DNA of 64,000 nucleotides, taken from positions 124,001 to 188,000 of the forward strand of contig JAXLXV010000012.1 in the NCBI GenBank assembly GCA_046327745.1, written 5' to 3'. A model generated the notes under the pieces. That model made no database searches and had not been told where the DNA came from. It was given only the letters and a program-made list of their open reading frames with translations. The position numbers and the translations under genes were made by a program. This DNA is from JABAQJ01 sp046327745. Its GTDB lineage: Bacteria; Gemmatimonadota; Gemmatimonadetes; Gemmatimonadales; Gemmatimonadaceae. Below, piece by piece: positions 38,438 to 47,395 of this stretch (positions are counted from its first letter, which is position 1; each line of letters starts with the position of its first letter).

Positions 38438-39211
38438 CTAGGCGCCAACGCGACCGAACCGACGATCGCGGGATGTGAAGTCGACGATTGCTTGATACAG
38501 GTTGCGGCGCGTAAAGTCGGGCCATCGCACCGGCGTAATAAACAGCTCGGCGTACGCGACCTGCCACAGCAAGAAGTTGGAGAGCCGCAGTTCACCCGAG
38601 GTGCGGATCAGCAGATCGGGATCCGGGCAGTCGGCGGTGTAGAAATGCGACTGCAGGCGGTCGGCGTCGATATCCTCGGGGCGCAGGATCCCGGCCGCCA
38701 CGTCGCGAGCCACGGCACGCGCCGCGTGGACGATTTCATCGCGCGACCCGTACGAGATGAACAGGTTGAGGATCAACCGCTCGTTATGCGCCGTGCGAGT
38801 CGTCACGCGGCCGACCGCCTGGGCCGCCGCCGGCGTTAGGCGCGTCAAGTCGCCAAGGACTCGTACCTGCACGCCCGCACGATCCAACTCGTCGGCCTCG
38901 CTTTGGACGTACTCCTCGAGTAGCGACATCAGGGCTCCGACCTCATCCGCCGGTCGATCCCAGTTCTCGCGGGAAAACGCGAACAGGGAGAGATACTCCA
39001 GGCCCACTTCGATGGCGCCCTCGATCACTTCGCGAACCGACTTCATCCCGGCGCGATGTCCGAAGGAGCGCGGCATGAACCGTTCCCGGGCCCAGCGTCC
39101 ATTGCCATCCATGATGATGGCCACGTGCCGGGGAACGACGCCGTGGGCCCGAATTCGCGCCAGCAGTTCCGGCGCGGGTGTTTCCTGTGACCCGTTAGGC
39201 ACCCGGGTCAC
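38438..39211 (-). CDS. uppS: Undecaprenyl diphosphate synthase
   Basis: Cis-prenyltransferase producing the C55 lipid carrier for peptidoglycan, 257 aa. Contains IIMDGNGRWA with the catalytic Asp, FGHRAG, YLSLFAFSRENW and the C-terminal RTSGELRLSNFLLWQ. A GTG start overlaps frr (GTGA). The frr-uppS-cdsA-dxr-rseP order is a widely conserved arrangement. Confidence 0.97.
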   Translation of the reverse strand: MTRVPNGSQETPAPELLARIRAHGVVPRHVAIIMDGNGRWARERFMPRSFGHRAGMKSVREVIEGAIEVGLEYLSLFAFSRENWDRPADEVGALMSLLEEYVQSEADELDRAGVQVRVLGDLTRLTPAAAQAVGRVTTRTAHNERLILNLFISYGSRDEIVHAARAVARDVAAGILRPEDIDADRLQSHFYTADCPDPDLLIRTSGELRLSNFLLWQVAYAELFITPVRWPDFTRRNLYQAIVDFTSRDRRFGRVGA

Positions 39212-39762
39212 ACTTCCATGATCTCGGCTTCTTTGGCCTTGAGCGCCTGGTCGATCTTGGCCATGAAGTCGTCGTGGACCTTTTGCAGGTCCTTTTCGGC
39301 GTGCTTGACGTCATCCTCACTCACGCCATCCAGCTTCTTGAGGCGTTCGCGGCCTTCCGTTCGCCAGTGGCGCACCGAGATGCGACCTTCCTCCGCCAGC
39401 TTGTGCACCACCTTCACGAGCTCTTTGCGACGTTGCTCGTTCATGGCCGGCAGCGGAACCCGAATGATGGCCCCCTGTGCCGAAGGCTCCAGGCCAAGCT
39501 CCGCTTCGCGGATCGCCTTTTCGATGATCTTGATCTGACTCTTGTCGAACGGCGTCACAATCAGCACGCGCGGTTCGGGCGACGAGACGGTGGCGACCTG
39601 ATTCAACGTCATCTGGGTGCCGTAGATTTCCACGCGCACCGTGTCCAGCATGTTTGGCGACGCCTTCCCGGACCGGATGGACGAGAATTCGTGCTTGGTG
39701 CCGTCGAGCGCCTTCTCCATATGCGCTCGTGCGTCCTTGAGGATGTTCTGGATGGAGCTCAT
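39208..39762 (-). CDS. frr: Ribosome recycling factor
   Basis: With EF-G splits post-termination ribosomes. 184 aa, family length 185. Contains RSGKASPNMLDTVRVEIYG, VSSPEPRVLIVTPFDKS and the C-terminal IRHW-like block (SVRHWRTEGRERLKK). Overlaps pyrH upstream and uppS downstream by 4 nt each. Confidence 0.98.
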   Translation of the reverse strand: MSSIQNILKDARAHMEKALDGTKHEFSSIRSGKASPNMLDTVRVEIYGTQMTLNQVATVSSPEPRVLIVTPFDKSQIKIIEKAIREAELGLEPSAQGAIIRVPLPAMNEQRRKELVKVVHKLAEEGRISVRHWRTEGRERLKKLDGVSEDDVKHAEKDLQKVHDDFMAKIDQALKAKEAEIMEV

Positions 39763-40481
39763 GAAACGATCGTCCCCACGCGTGCGCCGCGCACGGCGCT
39801 CAACACGTCACCCGAGCGGTGAATGTTGAGGACAATGAGCGGCAGGTTGTTTTCCTTGCAAAGCGTCACGGCTGTCTGATCCATAACGCCCAGCTCTTCC
39901 ACCATAACGTCGCGATAGCTGATCTGCTCGTAGCGTTTGGCGTTCGGGTCCTTCTTCGGATCGGCCGAGTATACGCCATCCACGCTGGTCGCCTTGATGA
40001 TGACCTCGGCCTTGATCTGGATGGCGCGCAAGGCGGCCGCCGTGTCCGTGGAAAAGTACGGATTGCCCGTACCGGCGGCAAAGATCACGATGCGACCGTT
40101 TTCCAAGTGTCGAAGCGCACGGCGACGGATGTACGGCTCCGCCAGCTCCTCCATGCGAATCGCGGTCATCACGCGCGTGTCGAGGCCGCGCTTCTCCAGC
40201 ACATCCTGAAGGGCCAGGGCGTTGATTACCGTTCCCAACATGCCCATGTAGTCCGCCGCGACGCGGTCCATTCCCATCGTGGCCAGCTGGGTACCACGCA
40301 CGATGTTGCCGCCGCCGATGACCAGTCCAACCCCCACGCCACATTCGACTACGCGTTTGATCTCGTCGCAAAACTGCGCGACGCGTTCGAAGTCAAACCC
40401 GAATCCCTTGTCTCCGGCCAATGCCTCGCCAGAGATTTTCAGCAGGATTCGTCGATATGCCACTGAGGGGGTGGACGTCAC
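39759..40481 (-). CDS. pyrH: UMP kinase
   Basis: Hexameric bacterial UMP kinase phosphorylating UMP to UDP, 240 aa, amino-acid-kinase fold. Contains LLKISGEALAG, GVGLVIGGGNIVRG, GNPYFSTDTAAALRA, KATSVDGVYSADP and VMDQTAVTLCKENNLP. It follows tsf by 5 nt, part of the conserved rpsB-tsf-pyrH-frr block. Confidence 0.98.
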   Translation of the reverse strand: MTSTPSVAYRRILLKISGEALAGDKGFGFDFERVAQFCDEIKRVVECGVGVGLVIGGGNIVRGTQLATMGMDRVAADYMGMLGTVINALALQDVLEKRGLDTRVMTAIRMEELAEPYIRRRALRHLENGRIVIFAAGTGNPYFSTDTAAALRAIQIKAEVIIKATSVDGVYSADPKKDPNAKRYEQISYRDVMVEELGVMDQTAVTLCKENNLPLIVLNIHRSGDVLSAVRGARVGTIVS

Positions 40482-40486
40482 GCGAC

Positions 40487-41386
40487 TTACTCCTCGCCCA
40501 TCTTGTAGCGTACAAAACGTCGTACGGAAAGCGTTGCGCCGGACTGCTTGGACGCCTCTTCCAGCAGCTGCTTGATCGTCTTGGCCTCGTCACGTACCCA
40601 GGGCTGTTCGATCAAGGCGACCTCAGCAAAGAACTTGTTGACGCGTCCTTCGACCATCTTTTGCACGATGTTGTCCGGCTTTCCACTTTGCTTCGCCTGC
40701 TCCTCAAAAATGCGACGTTCGCGGTCGACCGCGTCGGTCGGAACATCATTGCGCGACACCGCGAGCGCCACCACCGGCACCCCAGCCGCGACATGTTCGG
40801 CGATCTGCTTCGCCACGGTCAGGACGGCATCACCACTGCCACCGGTGACGTCCACCAGAACAGCGACCTTGCCGTTGTGGTGCAGGTAGGTGCCGATGAC
40901 ACCATCCGTGGTGAATCGCGCATAACGACGCAGGACGACGTTCTCTCCGGTCTTTGCGGAGGCCGCCTTCACGACGTCGGCGATGTTCTTGGACGCATCA
41001 CTCGACGACGGCTGGTTCATGAACGCGCCATCGGCGGCGTTGGCAACCACCCCGTCAAACGACGAGTCCGCGAGCAACTGCTCGCCTAACGCCTGAGTCA
41101 CCGCGCCAAACTCCTCATTGCGCGAGACAAAGTCCGTCTCCGAATTCAGCTCGAGCAGAATGGCGGTCTTATGGTCCGCAGAGGTCAAGCAGGCGATGCG
41201 TCCTTCAGACGCCGCGCGACCCGCTCGCTTTTCTGCCTTGGCAATTCCCTTGGTCCTTAGGAGCTCGACGGCGCGGTTCATATCGCCATTGGCCTCGACC
41301 AGGGCATTCTTGCAGTCTCCGATACCGGCTCCGGTGCGGGCACGGAGCTCAGCGACTTCCTTGGCACTAATAGTCACGTTGGACAT
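40487..41386 (-). CDS. tsf: Translation elongation factor Ts
   Basis: Guanine nucleotide exchange factor for EF-Tu, 299 aa. Contains LRARTGAGIGDCKNALVEANGD, KAEKRAGRAASEG, and LELNSETDFVSRNEEF, all hallmark EF-Ts blocks. It lies 100 nt after rpsB; that gap contains a strong hairpin (41416-41440). Confidence 0.98.
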   Translation of the reverse strand: MSNVTISAKEVAELRARTGAGIGDCKNALVEANGDMNRAVELLRTKGIAKAEKRAGRAASEGRIACLTSADHKTAILLELNSETDFVSRNEEFGAVTQALGEQLLADSSFDGVVANAADGAFMNQPSSSDASKNIADVVKAASAKTGENVVLRRYARFTTDGVIGTYLHHNGKVAVLVDVTGGSGDAVLTVAKQIAEHVAAGVPVVALAVSRNDVPTDAVDRERRIFEEQAKQSGKPDNIVQKMVEGRVNKFFAEVALIEQPWVRDEAKTIKQLLEEASKQSGATLSVRRFVRYKMGEE

Positions 41387-41415
41387 TGGGCTCTACTCGT
41401 AGTGGCTTGTGCGAA

Positions 41416-41440
41416 CGCCGCCAGTGGGACACCGGCGGCG
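41416..41440 (-). terminator. Strong hairpin between rpsB and tsf
   Basis: CGCCGCCAGTG (41416-41426) pairs with CACCGGCGGCG (41430-41440): 11 bp including one G-T pair, with a 3-nt loop. No U-run follows on the minus strand (TTCGCACAAG), so it may be an mRNA-processing or stability element, or a partial terminator that lowers tsf relative to rpsB, rather than a full terminator. Confidence 0.4.
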
Positions 41441-41486
41441 CGCGTCTGTCAACCGATCAGGAAAGGGCGTCGCACCTTCGACGTAC

Positions 41487-42389
41487 TCACTCGCCGCCCT
41501 CTTCGCCTCCCTCGGTTCCTTCTGCATCGCCCTCACCGCCCTCTTCGCCCGTCTTGAGGCGCTTGGCAATGGCTTCGGGCTTTGCACGACGACGGCGAGG
41601 ACGCCGACGACGCTTGCGATCCTCATCACTCGCGGCCGCGGGTTCGAGTCCGCGATCGGAGCTGTAGGTGCTCTCCTCTCCTTCCTCTTCGTGCGTGCGG
41701 ACCGGCGCTTCACGCCGCGCTTCCATGATGGACTCCGCCAACACGTGCGTGATCAGTTCAACGGACCGAATCGCGTCGTCGTTGCCGGCGATGGGCACCG
41801 TGATGAGGTCTGGATCCGAATTCGTGTCGCAAATGGCCACGATGGGAATGCCCAGCTTGTTGGCCTCACTAACGGCGATGCGCTCCTTGCGCGCATCCAC
41901 GATGAAGAGGAGACCCGGCAGGCGCGTCATGTTCTTGATGCCCTGCAGGTTCTTGGAGAGCTTATCGCGCTGCCGCGACAACAGCAGCTGCTCCTTCTTC
42001 GTGTAGTTCTCGAACTCACCGCCAGCCTCACTCCCCGCTTCGAGCTCCTTCAGGCGCTTGGTCTGGCGCTTGATGGTCTGGAAGTTGGTGAGCAAACCGC
42101 CTAACCAGCGCTCGGTGACGTACATGGCGCCACTGCGTGACGCTTCGCCCTGAACGATCGCCGCCAATTGGCGCTTTGTGCAGACAAAGAGGACGTTGTC
42201 GCCGCGCATGAGCACGTCGCGCACCAACTTCTGCGCGAGTTCGATCTGCCGAAGGGTCTTCTGCAGGTCGATGATGTGAATGCCGTTGCGCTCGGCAAAA
42301 ATGAACCGGCGCATCTTCGGGTTCCACCGACGGGTCTGGTGGCCGAAGTGAACGCCGGCTTCGAGTAACTGCTCCAGGGTCACTGACAT
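41487..42389 (-). CDS. rpsB: 30S ribosomal protein S2 with acidic/basic C-terminal extension
   Basis: Small-subunit protein S2. ATG 42389 precedes the canonical MSVTLEQLLEAGVHFGHQTRRWNPKM; WLGGLLTNF, GIPIVAICDTNSDPD and ITHVLAES follow. The core ends near residue 230, after which comes an unusual tail of about 70 residues: acidic, then Arg/Lys-rich (KRRRRPRRRRAKP), then Gly/Glu-rich. Total 300 aa against the usual 230-260. Whether the tail binds rRNA or is disordered cannot be decided here. Confidence 0.97.
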   Translation of the reverse strand: MSVTLEQLLEAGVHFGHQTRRWNPKMRRFIFAERNGIHIIDLQKTLRQIELAQKLVRDVLMRGDNVLFVCTKRQLAAIVQGEASRSGAMYVTERWLGGLLTNFQTIKRQTKRLKELEAGSEAGGEFENYTKKEQLLLSRQRDKLSKNLQGIKNMTRLPGLLFIVDARKERIAVSEANKLGIPIVAICDTNSDPDLITVPIAGNDDAIRSVELITHVLAESIMEARREAPVRTHEEEGEESTYSSDRGLEPAAASDEDRKRRRRPRRRRAKPEAIAKRLKTGEEGGEGDAEGTEGGEEGGE

Positions 42390-42536
42390 GTGGTGTTGTA
42401 CCTGTGTTGGGTTGGATCGTCCGCGTTCGTCGTCGCTCTCCTCGACCGGCTGGGCCGGCACCCTGGACAGCTCAGAACACGTGCGTGGTGTGAAACGTTG
42501 CGGCCGGCGGCGTCCTGCGACGCCACCCAAGCCGGA

Positions 42537-42926
42537 CTAACGCTTCGAGAACTGGAACCGCTTTCGTGCGCCCGGACGTCCGGGCTTCTTGCGTTCGACG
42601 GCGCGCGCGTCGCGCGTCAGCAGTCCGAGATCACGCAGCTTGCGCCGATGGGTCTCGTCTACCTGCACAAGGGCGCGAGCGGCAGCCAAGCGCAGCGCGC
42701 CGGCCTGCCCTGTTTGGCCCCCACCCACCAAGTGGCACTTCACGTCGAACCGACCAAGCGTGTCGGTCGCGGTGAAGGGCTGCTGGATGGCTGACACAAG
42801 GGCTGGTCGCGGGAAATAGTCCCCCAACGTGCGGCCGTTGACGTCCCACTTGCCGGAACCCGGCGTGAGGTACAAGCGGCAGACCGCCTCTTTGCGACGA
42901 CCGACGCTGTGAAATGACTCAGACAT
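42537..42926 (-). CDS. rpsI: 30S ribosomal protein S9
   Basis: 129 aa, ending in the conserved KPGRPGARKRFQFSKR whose C-terminal tail reaches the P-site tRNA. Contains GRRKEAVCRLYLTPGSG, GGGQTGQAGALRLAAARAL. Lies 2 nt after rplM, the universal L13-S9 pair. The 147-nt gap to rpsB downstream shows no clear terminator. Confidence 0.98.
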   Translation of the reverse strand: MSESFHSVGRRKEAVCRLYLTPGSGKWDVNGRTLGDYFPRPALVSAIQQPFTATDTLGRFDVKCHLVGGGQTGQAGALRLAAARALVQVDETHRRKLRDLGLLTRDARAVERKKPGRPGARKRFQFSKR

Positions 42927-42928
42927 GC

Positions 42929-43375
42929 CTACTCACTCTTCGCGCTGAAGGTCAGCACCTTGGGCTGCTGCGCCGCGTGCGGATGCTCCGACGTGGCGTA
43001 GACGCGCAGCTTACGGCGCAACACCTGCCGAGACAGGGTCGACTTGGGGAGCATACCGTACACCGCCTTCTCAATCACACGTTCGGGGTGCTTGGCGAGC
43101 ATGGTGGAAGCGGGCGTATAGAGCTCGTGCCCCATGTAGCCCGTGTGCCGGAAGTACTGCTTCTGCTCAACCTTGCGACCCGTCATCCGCACCTTGGCGG
43201 CATTGATCACAATGACCCCGTCCCCGGTGTCGATATGGGGCGTGAAAATCGGCTTGTGCTTACCGCGGATGATCTTCGCCACCTCGGAGGCCAACCGGCC
43301 TAGCACCATGCCATCGGCGTCGACGACAAACCAATGTTTGTCGATCTCTTTCGGTTTGGCGGTGAAAGTCTTCAT
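42929..43375 (-). CDS. rplM: 50S ribosomal protein L13
   Basis: 148 aa. Contains HWFVVDADGMVLGRLASEVA, GDGVIVINAAKVRMTG and KAVYGMLPKSTLSRQ. First gene of the ribosomal/elongation operon; a strong promoter candidate is at 43457-43485. No clear Shine-Dalgarno precedes the ATG (AAGTAAAATG). Confidence 0.98.
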   Translation of the reverse strand: MKTFTAKPKEIDKHWFVVDADGMVLGRLASEVAKIIRGKHKPIFTPHIDTGDGVIVINAAKVRMTGRKVEQKQYFRHTGYMGHELYTPASTMLAKHPERVIEKAVYGMLPKSTLSRQVLRRKLRVYATSEHPHAAQQPKVLTFSAKSE

Positions 43376-43456
43376 TTTACTTGTGAACTAACGGTCGCGC
43401 GGTCGCGATCGCCGCATTCGACTGGTGAAATTCAGGAAATTTTTGGCAAGACTGTG

Positions 43457-43485
43457 AACGTAGCCGTCCACAGTTCATGTGTCAA
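43457..43485 (-). promoter_or_regulatory. Putative rplM-rpsI-rpsB operon promoter
   Basis: Minus strand TTGACA (43485-43480), 17-nt spacer, TACGTT (43462-43457). Predicted start is near 43450, leaving a leader of about 75 nt. The 189-nt gap is shared with the divergent histidine kinase, for which I see no convincing promoter. Confidence 0.6.
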
Positions 43486-43564
43486 TGCGTAAGTCTCTAT
43501 TGTCAGCCGCTTTGCGGGTCCGCCTTATGATGGACGCACGTCGTCCACAGCCTTCGGTTGCCGA

Positions 43565-46066
43565 ATGACCCCGCAGCTCGCCGCGCGCCAGCGAATTAGC
43601 GCCACACTCGCCTCCCCAGAAACCCGACTCAGTTTGGTGGCGGGTGGGTTCATGGTCGCGCTCGTCCTGCTCAAGCAATGGTGGGCGGCGACTTCCGAAT
43701 GGTCGCTCGCGTTCGACTGGCTGACCTACCTGCCCCTGCATTTGGCGGCCGCGATTCTCCTCGGGCGTGCCGCATCTGCAACGCGATTGAACCGACGCGC
43801 GGCGCGCGCGTGGAGACTCTTTCAGCTGTCGGAAGTGGTGATGATCGTGGTGGTGCTGGCGAGCGCGATCGTACACGCCGTTGGGCTTCCGAAGCAGCAA
43901 CAAAGTTGGATCTGGTACATCGGCGTGTTGTCGTATCCACCGTTCGTGGCTGGGCTACTCACCTTCCCTGTTGCAACGCGGGAACGAAGTCCCTTCACAA
44001 GAAGTCAGATCCTTGGCGCAGTGGTCCTGGTGGTTGGGCTCGCGCTCGGGTGGTTCTTCGTGTTGCGGCCGTTGTTGGCCATGCCGGCCGGTGGCACGGC
44101 GACGTATCTCGAGGTCGCGTGGTCGTCGATCGGGGATCTTTTCCCGCTGGCCGCGCTGACGGTGTTGTTGCTTCGTGGAACGCTCCCGGTGCACCGCAGC
44201 GCGATCTTCATTGTGACGGCCGCCCAGCTGATCTCCGCGTGCGGAGATCTCCTAACGACGGAACTTGCCCTGCGCGGCCAGTACCAGACGTCATCGCCGC
44301 TCGATGCCGTATGGTATGCGGCTTCTCTGTTGATGGCGGTGGCTGGCGCGTACCAAGCGGTGCTGGAGCGCGACGCGAACGATGCACACCCGGAGCGGTC
44401 CCTGGAATCACTGCTGGTGCTCCGCGGGCTCGTCTACGGATCGATCATCGTCGCCTACGCCGTCATGCTGCGCGCCAGTGCCTCCGTGTTGGCGACACCA
44501 GCTGGCGGTTATTTGCTGGTCGCGGCCACCCTGACCGGCCTATTGGTAGTACTCCCCGCGGTCGCCTTCCGCGACACGGAACGTGCGGTGCGCGAGCGAA
44601 AGAGTCAGGAGGCTCGCTTTGCCGCGCTCATCGAACATTCCTCCGATCTAGTGTTCGTTGTGGATAGCCGGGGGCAAATGACGTTCATTACGCCCTCGGT
44701 TTGCCGCACACTTGGCGGCACGGAGCAAGAGATCGTCGGGACGAACTTTTCGTTGTACCTGCACCCCGACGATCGACACGCACTCGAGGCGCAGCCGCTG
44801 GCGGTGCTGGCACGTCGTGCGGGACAACCGGTGCGATGGCGGATGCACCGTGCGGATTCCAGTTGGGTGACCATCGACGCCCTGGTGCAGGATCGCCTTG
44901 GCGACAGCGTGATCGACGGTTTCGTCATCAACGGACGCGATGTCACGGCTCAGGTGGCGCTGGAAGAACAGGCGCGCCACGCGCAGAAGATGGAGGTCGT
45001 GGGCCGTCTGGCCGGAGGTATTGCGCACGACTTCAACAACGTGTTGACGGTGATTCGTGGCTTTGCCGGGTTGGCACGAGGGCGCCGCGACAATCCCGCG
45101 CCGTTAAACGCCGAATTGGATGAGATCGACCGGGCCGTGGAGCGTGCAGCCGATCTCACGCGCCGAATCCTGGCATTTAGCCGCAACCGTGAGCCCCAAC
45201 TCGAGCGGCTCGACCTGAACGTCGTGGTCGCCGAGATGGAGTCGATGCTGCGACGCATCGTAGCCAAGGAGGTTACGCTGCGCCTATGCATCGGGAACGC
45301 CGAGGCGTGGGTTGACGCTGATGCGGGCTATGTGGAGCAGATCGTGCTTAACTTGGCGTTGAATGCGCGCGACGCCATGCCGGACGGTGGCGTGATGGAG
45401 GTCCGCGTCCAGGTGGACCAGCCGGCGCGGGAGATTCGCCTGGTCGTGAAAGACACGGGCACCGGTATTGCCCCGGAGATCCGATCGAGGATTTTCGAGC
45501 CATTCTTCACCACTAAGGCGTTAGGCGCTGGGAGCGGTCTTGGACTGGCGATGGTCGCTGCCATCGTCGAAGATCTGCACGGACGCATCGAGGTCGACAC
45601 CGAATCGGGCGTTGGGACTTCATTTGCGGTCGCCTTCCCGCAGCAAGCGGGCCTGGAGCCCTCTGTGATCCCCGCCACCCACCTGCGGCCAGGTGTCGGA
45701 GGGGGGGAAAAGATCCTGGTCGTTGATGACGATGAGGCAATCGCCAGCACGCTGCGCACGTATTTCACGCGCCTTGGGTATCACGTGCGTGTCGCGGCCC
45801 ACGGCAGGCAGGCGCTGGCGTCATTGTCGCAGGATGGGCCAGTGGATCTGGTCCTGACGGACTTGGCAATGCCGGGGATGAACGGCCGCCAGCTCGTACA
45901 CTACCTCCGCATCGCGAATCCTGACGCCAAGATCATCTGCATGTCGGGCTACGCCGACTACGACGACACATTCGGCGACACGAATCCGGACCTTCCCTTC
46001 ATCTCCAAGCCCTTTGCGCTGGACGAGCTGGGGGCCACGGTCCGACGGGTGCTCGCCAGCGCCTGA
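43565..46066 (+). CDS. Membrane hybrid histidine kinase (7-9 TM, PAS, HisKA, HATPase, receiver)
   Basis: 833 aa. The N-terminal part (to about residue 340) holds some eight or nine hydrophobic spans, a membrane sensor with no recognisable ligand domain. A PAS domain follows (about 350-460; ARFAALIEHSSDLVFVVDSR), then HisKA with phospho-His 488 in GIAHDFNN, then an HATPase with VLNLALNARDAMPDGG (N box), DTGTGIAPEI and GSGLGLAMV. A C-terminal receiver has acidic VVDDDE, phospho-Asp 766 in LTDLAMPG and Lys in ISKPF. It is an orphan, with no adjacent response regulator or phosphotransfer protein. It converges on susD. Confidence 0.93.
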   Translation: MTPQLAARQRISATLASPETRLSLVAGGFMVALVLLKQWWAATSEWSLAFDWLTYLPLHLAAAILLGRAASATRLNRRAARAWRLFQLSEVVMIVVVLASAIVHAVGLPKQQQSWIWYIGVLSYPPFVAGLLTFPVATRERSPFTRSQILGAVVLVVGLALGWFFVLRPLLAMPAGGTATYLEVAWSSIGDLFPLAALTVLLLRGTLPVHRSAIFIVTAAQLISACGDLLTTELALRGQYQTSSPLDAVWYAASLLMAVAGAYQAVLERDANDAHPERSLESLLVLRGLVYGSIIVAYAVMLRASASVLATPAGGYLLVAATLTGLLVVLPAVAFRDTERAVRERKSQEARFAALIEHSSDLVFVVDSRGQMTFITPSVCRTLGGTEQEIVGTNFSLYLHPDDRHALEAQPLAVLARRAGQPVRWRMHRADSSWVTIDALVQDRLGDSVIDGFVINGRDVTAQVALEEQARHAQKMEVVGRLAGGIAHDFNNVLTVIRGFAGLARGRRDNPAPLNAELDEIDRAVERAADLTRRILAFSRNREPQLERLDLNVVVAEMESMLRRIVAKEVTLRLCIGNAEAWVDADAGYVEQIVLNLALNARDAMPDGGVMEVRVQVDQPAREIRLVVKDTGTGIAPEIRSRIFEPFFTTKALGAGSGLGLAMVAAIVEDLHGRIEVDTESGVGTSFAVAFPQQAGLEPSVIPATHLRPGVGGGEKILVVDDDEAIASTLRTYFTRLGYHVRVAAHGRQALASLSQDGPVDLVLTDLAMPGMNGRQLVHYLRIANPDAKIICMSGYADYDDTFGDTNPDLPFISKPFALDELGATVRRVLASA

Positions 46067-46084
46067 CCGACAGCTGCAAGCAGA

Positions 46085-46115
46085 AAGCGCCGCCGGAGAC
46101 GTCCCGGCGGCGCTT
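46085..46115. terminator. Hairpin between convergent kinase and susD genes
   Basis: AAGCGCCGCCGG (46085-46096) pairs perfectly with CCGGCGGCGCTT (46104-46115), 12 bp with a 7-nt loop, placed between the two stop codons. Neither side has a long U-run, so termination is inferred from placement; it could serve both strands. Confidence 0.6.
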
Positions 46116-46139
46116 CGACATTCCACGGGCCGATTAGCG

Positions 46140-47384
46140 CTACGTGCCGCGCAGGTTCGGGTTGTTGTCCTTCTCGGTCAGCGGAATCGGGAAGCACGTT
46201 CCGTTGCCGATCGATGGGAATCCTGGCTTGAAGTACGCAGCCCCAGGAACCGGCAACGCGCGCACGGCAGTAGGATTGCGACGGAAATCGCCCATGCGCT
46301 GGCCTTCCAGGTAGAAGTCGAGAGACTTCTGCCAGAGCAGCTCAGACAGGATAGACGCGGCATCTGTCGGTCCGCTATACGCCGGTTGCGAGTTCGCGGC
46401 GCGCCGTGCGGCAATCAACGCGGTCTGCGCCGCGATATCGCCGGCTTCTGCCGCGATGTAATCCGCCTCGAGCTTTGAGGCGACGCGGATTGGAGAGTTG
46501 AACGCCGGGAACTTGTTCTGGATGTAGAACGCACCAGTCGACGCATCCTGTGGCGACAACGTGTGCTGCCCAGGCGCCTTGAACGGCACGCGTGGGTCAG
46601 TGACCCGGAAGGCCTCGGAGACGCCGATGGAACCGCGGTCCAGCGTGAACTGCCACATGCGGTTGGCGAGGCGATTCCGGTTGGCGGCGTCGTCCACATA
46701 ACCAAAGTTGAAGACGAACCCTGCCGGTACCGCAGCGGCGTCCGCCGCGGCCTGGCTCTTTCGTCCAGCCTGCAACTGGGCGCGAGCGCGTCCGACCAAG
46801 GCCGCGTTGGCGAGGGCCTTACCCGTGGTCGTCCCTTCGGCGTTGCCCACCGAGATCGCCTTGGTGAGGTTGGTGACCGCAGAGTCGAGCATGGCAGCGG
46901 TGTTGAGCTTTGGCCCATTGCTCACCGTGCCATCGCAGAAGTTCTCGGCCATCAGCACGAACGAGTACCCACGCCAGAGGGACGACCGGGCATAGTTCAA
47001 GTTCGTGGTGGGGTTCGGCAACGTCAGGTCGAGCACAATCTTGGTGGACGCGGCCGCCAGGGACAACGTCGCCCAGACGTCCGTGGACAACGAGCCGTTC
47101 GACTCTGACACGTCGCGTCGCCCGAACTCATTGCGCGTCGGGAACGTTTCAGCGACGATCGATTCACCATCGTACCACGATGAGTACATGATCAACCAGC
47201 CTAACGCCGCCGAGTAGTTCTGTTGAGCGGAGTTAGCGAGTGTTGCCGCATCCTTCACCGGATCGACCGCATTGATGTCGATCACGTTCGGGTTATCGAC
47301 GGTCAGGAAGTCGGTGCAGCCGACGCCTAGGAGGAGCGCGGCGGCAGTCAGCAGGCGCCCTGTGGCGCGAGTGTATGTCGTCAT
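46140..47384 (-). CDS. SusD/RagB-like outer-membrane lipoprotein
   Basis: Surface substrate-binding partner of SusC-type transporters. 414 aa from ATG 47384. The lipoprotein signal peptide has lipobox GVGC followed by TDFLTVDNPN, the usual SusD opening. Helical repeats of the tetratricopeptide type run through the middle, and the C-terminal region has ELLWQKSLDFYLEGQRMGDFRR, the family's conserved R.(E/D)L..EG.R..DLRR block. It is smaller than many SusD proteins. It lies 11 nt after susC. No glycosidase or peptidase gene is nearby, so the nutrient is unknown. Confidence 0.88.
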   Translation of the reverse strand: MTTYTRATGRLLTAAALLLGVGCTDFLTVDNPNVIDINAVDPVKDAATLANSAQQNYSAALGWLIMYSSWYDGESIVAETFPTRNEFGRRDVSESNGSLSTDVWATLSLAAASTKIVLDLTLPNPTTNLNYARSSLWRGYSFVLMAENFCDGTVSNGPKLNTAAMLDSAVTNLTKAISVGNAEGTTTGKALANAALVGRARAQLQAGRKSQAAADAAAVPAGFVFNFGYVDDAANRNRLANRMWQFTLDRGSIGVSEAFRVTDPRVPFKAPGQHTLSPQDASTGAFYIQNKFPAFNSPIRVASKLEADYIAAEAGDIAAQTALIAARRAANSQPAYSGPTDAASILSELLWQKSLDFYLEGQRMGDFRRNPTAVRALPVPGAAYFKPGFPSIGNGTCFPIPLTEKDNNPNLRGT

Positions 47385-47395
47385 GGGATCCTCGG

